Part shown: piece after piece, positions 12,317 to 12,907 of the stretch
How positions within the stretch are numbered: position 1 is the stretch's first letter
Layout of the letters: each line of letters starts with the position of its first letter
NCBI GenBank assembly: GCA_023441725.1
Contig: JAEZNV010000112.1
Coordinates: 1 to 12,907 of the forward strand
DNA from: Actinomycetes bacterium
GTDB taxonomy: Bacteria; Actinomycetota; Coriobacteriia; Coriobacteriales; Coriobacteriaceae
Reading direction: 5' to 3'
DNA: 12,907 bases
The notes under the pieces: generated by a model
Databases searched by the model: none
Told to the model about the DNA's origin: nothing
The model's input: only the letters and a program-made list of their open reading frames with translations
Program-made: the position numbers and the translations under genes

Positions 12317-12907
12317 CTACTTCCTGAATCTTGCACCCTGGCGTTTTCTGCCCGAAGCAAAGGTAGAACCCTTGCGAGCCTGCGAACGCAAACGCTCGAT
12401 CGTTTCGTCCTCAGATGCGCCCTCAAGCATCGCCCGAATCTGAACGACGGCATCGCGCAGACGCGCCGCCTCCTCAAAGTCCATGGCGGCGGAAGCGTTG
12501 CGCATGTCTTCCTCCATGGTCTCGACGATCCGCACGAGCTCGTCATGCGGCAGCCCTTCCAGCTGCTCGGCGAGCGTCTGCTCGGGCGCCACCGTCTCCG
12601 GCGCGGCGCCCTCGCCGTTTTCGTCGGGCGTATAGAACGCACCGTGACCCAGCGAATCGCCTCTCGAGCGCCCCTTCGAGCCCACAGTCTTTTCGGCCTC
12701 GGTAATAAAGCTCGAGATGTCGTTAATGGCCTTGCGGACCGTCTTGGGCACAATGCCATGCTCTTCGTTATATGCCATCTGAATCTCGCGACGGCGCTGC
12801 GTCTCCTCGATGGCTTCTTTCATCGAATCGGTCACAACGTCTGCATACATGATGACCTCGCCGTCGGCATTACGGGCCGCACGGCCAATCGTCTGAATCA
12901 ACGAACG
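12317..12907 (-). CDS. uvrB: Excinuclease ABC subunit B (UvrB), C-terminal fragment
   Basis: UvrB is the helicase-like subunit that verifies damage and recruits UvrC. The frame is open at the right edge and reads [12 protein letters not shown] at once, which is helicase motif VI. The 5' part (about 500 residues) is therefore outside the window, and the first Met-like TTG at 12901 is an internal leucine codon. The 196 visible residues end with a UVR domain at about 123-160 ([13 protein letters not shown]) that pairs with the matching UVR domain of UvrC. A basic tail with [11 protein letters not shown] follows. The linker before the UVR domain is Gly/Pro/Glu-rich and poorly conserved. The gene ends 4 nt from a shared terminator with the convergent flavoprotein gene. 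Confidence 0.96.
   Translation of the reverse strand, partial: RSLIQTIGRAARNADGEVIMYADVVTDSMKEAIEETQRRREIQMAYNEEHGIVPKTVRKAINDISSFITEAEKTVGSKGRSRGDSLGHGAFYTPDENGEGAAPETVAPEQTLAEQLEGLPHDELVRIVETMEEDMRNASAAMDFEEAARLRDAVVQIRAMLEGASEDETIERLRSQARKGSTFASGRKRQGARFRK

Noticed and set aside
12899..12901. TTG at 12901 as a uvrB-fragment start
   Set aside because: The frame is open to the window edge and the two preceding codons read Arg-Ser, completing the conserved [12 protein letters not shown]. It is an internal leucine.

Overview
The window looks like a chromosomal segment of a GC-rich actinobacterium, most likely a coriobacterium close to Collinsella. This placement is inferred from codon use, strong AGGAG-type ribosome binding sites, actinobacterial variants such as the UvrA CPxxH zinc half-site, and overall protein resemblance; no rRNA or other marker is present. 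There is no tRNA, rRNA, CRISPR array, transposase or prophage gene. The gene content is mostly housekeeping.

Layout, left to right. Positions 1-36 hold the first 12 codons of a leftward gene, perhaps an exported Tat substrate. Positions 37-401 are a non-coding, comparatively AT-rich control region with a 9+9 bp palindrome and promoter-like elements. A tight leftward operon follows in transcription order: ybaK-type Cys-tRNA deacylase (start 5156), murJ lipid II flippase (start 4652) and uvrC (start 2348). Its junctions are 3 nt and 0 nt. uvrA (8169 to 5290, leftward) lies upstream and is separated from that operon by a stem-loop terminator and a promoter candidate. A divergent control region (8170-8428) carries a near-consensus actinobacterial SOS (LexA) box for uvrA and a promoter for the rightward genes. 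Rightward genes are mrp/apbC (8429-9259), an HI0933/BaiN-like flavoprotein (9260-10531) joined to it with no gap, and, after a promoter plus hairpin, a COG2509-type FAD-dependent dehydrogenase (10611-12251). A strong stem-loop then separates it from the convergent 3' end of uvrB (12317-12907, leftward, 5' truncated by the window edge).

All three nucleotide-excision-repair genes (uvrA, uvrB, uvrC) therefore lie on one strand within 13 kb, but in three transcription units. UvrA2-UvrB finds damage, and the UVR domains of UvrB and UvrC, both visible here, dock the nuclease. The rightward block links an Fe-S carrier ATPase with two flavoproteins of unknown physiological substrate.

The least ordinary feature is the roughly 250-residue acidic cytoplasmic extension at the N terminus of MurJ. 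It contains three copies of a (D/G)-E-T-A-V-(F/Y)-L motif that resembles the phosphothreonine site of the GarA/OdhI proteins. This suggests, but does not prove, control of the lipid II flippase by a Ser/Thr kinase and FHA domains. Other points to check are a UvrC Fe-S-type cysteine cluster with one canonical Cys replaced and an insertion carrying extra cysteines, the uvrA SOS box, and the palindromic operator at 173-195.
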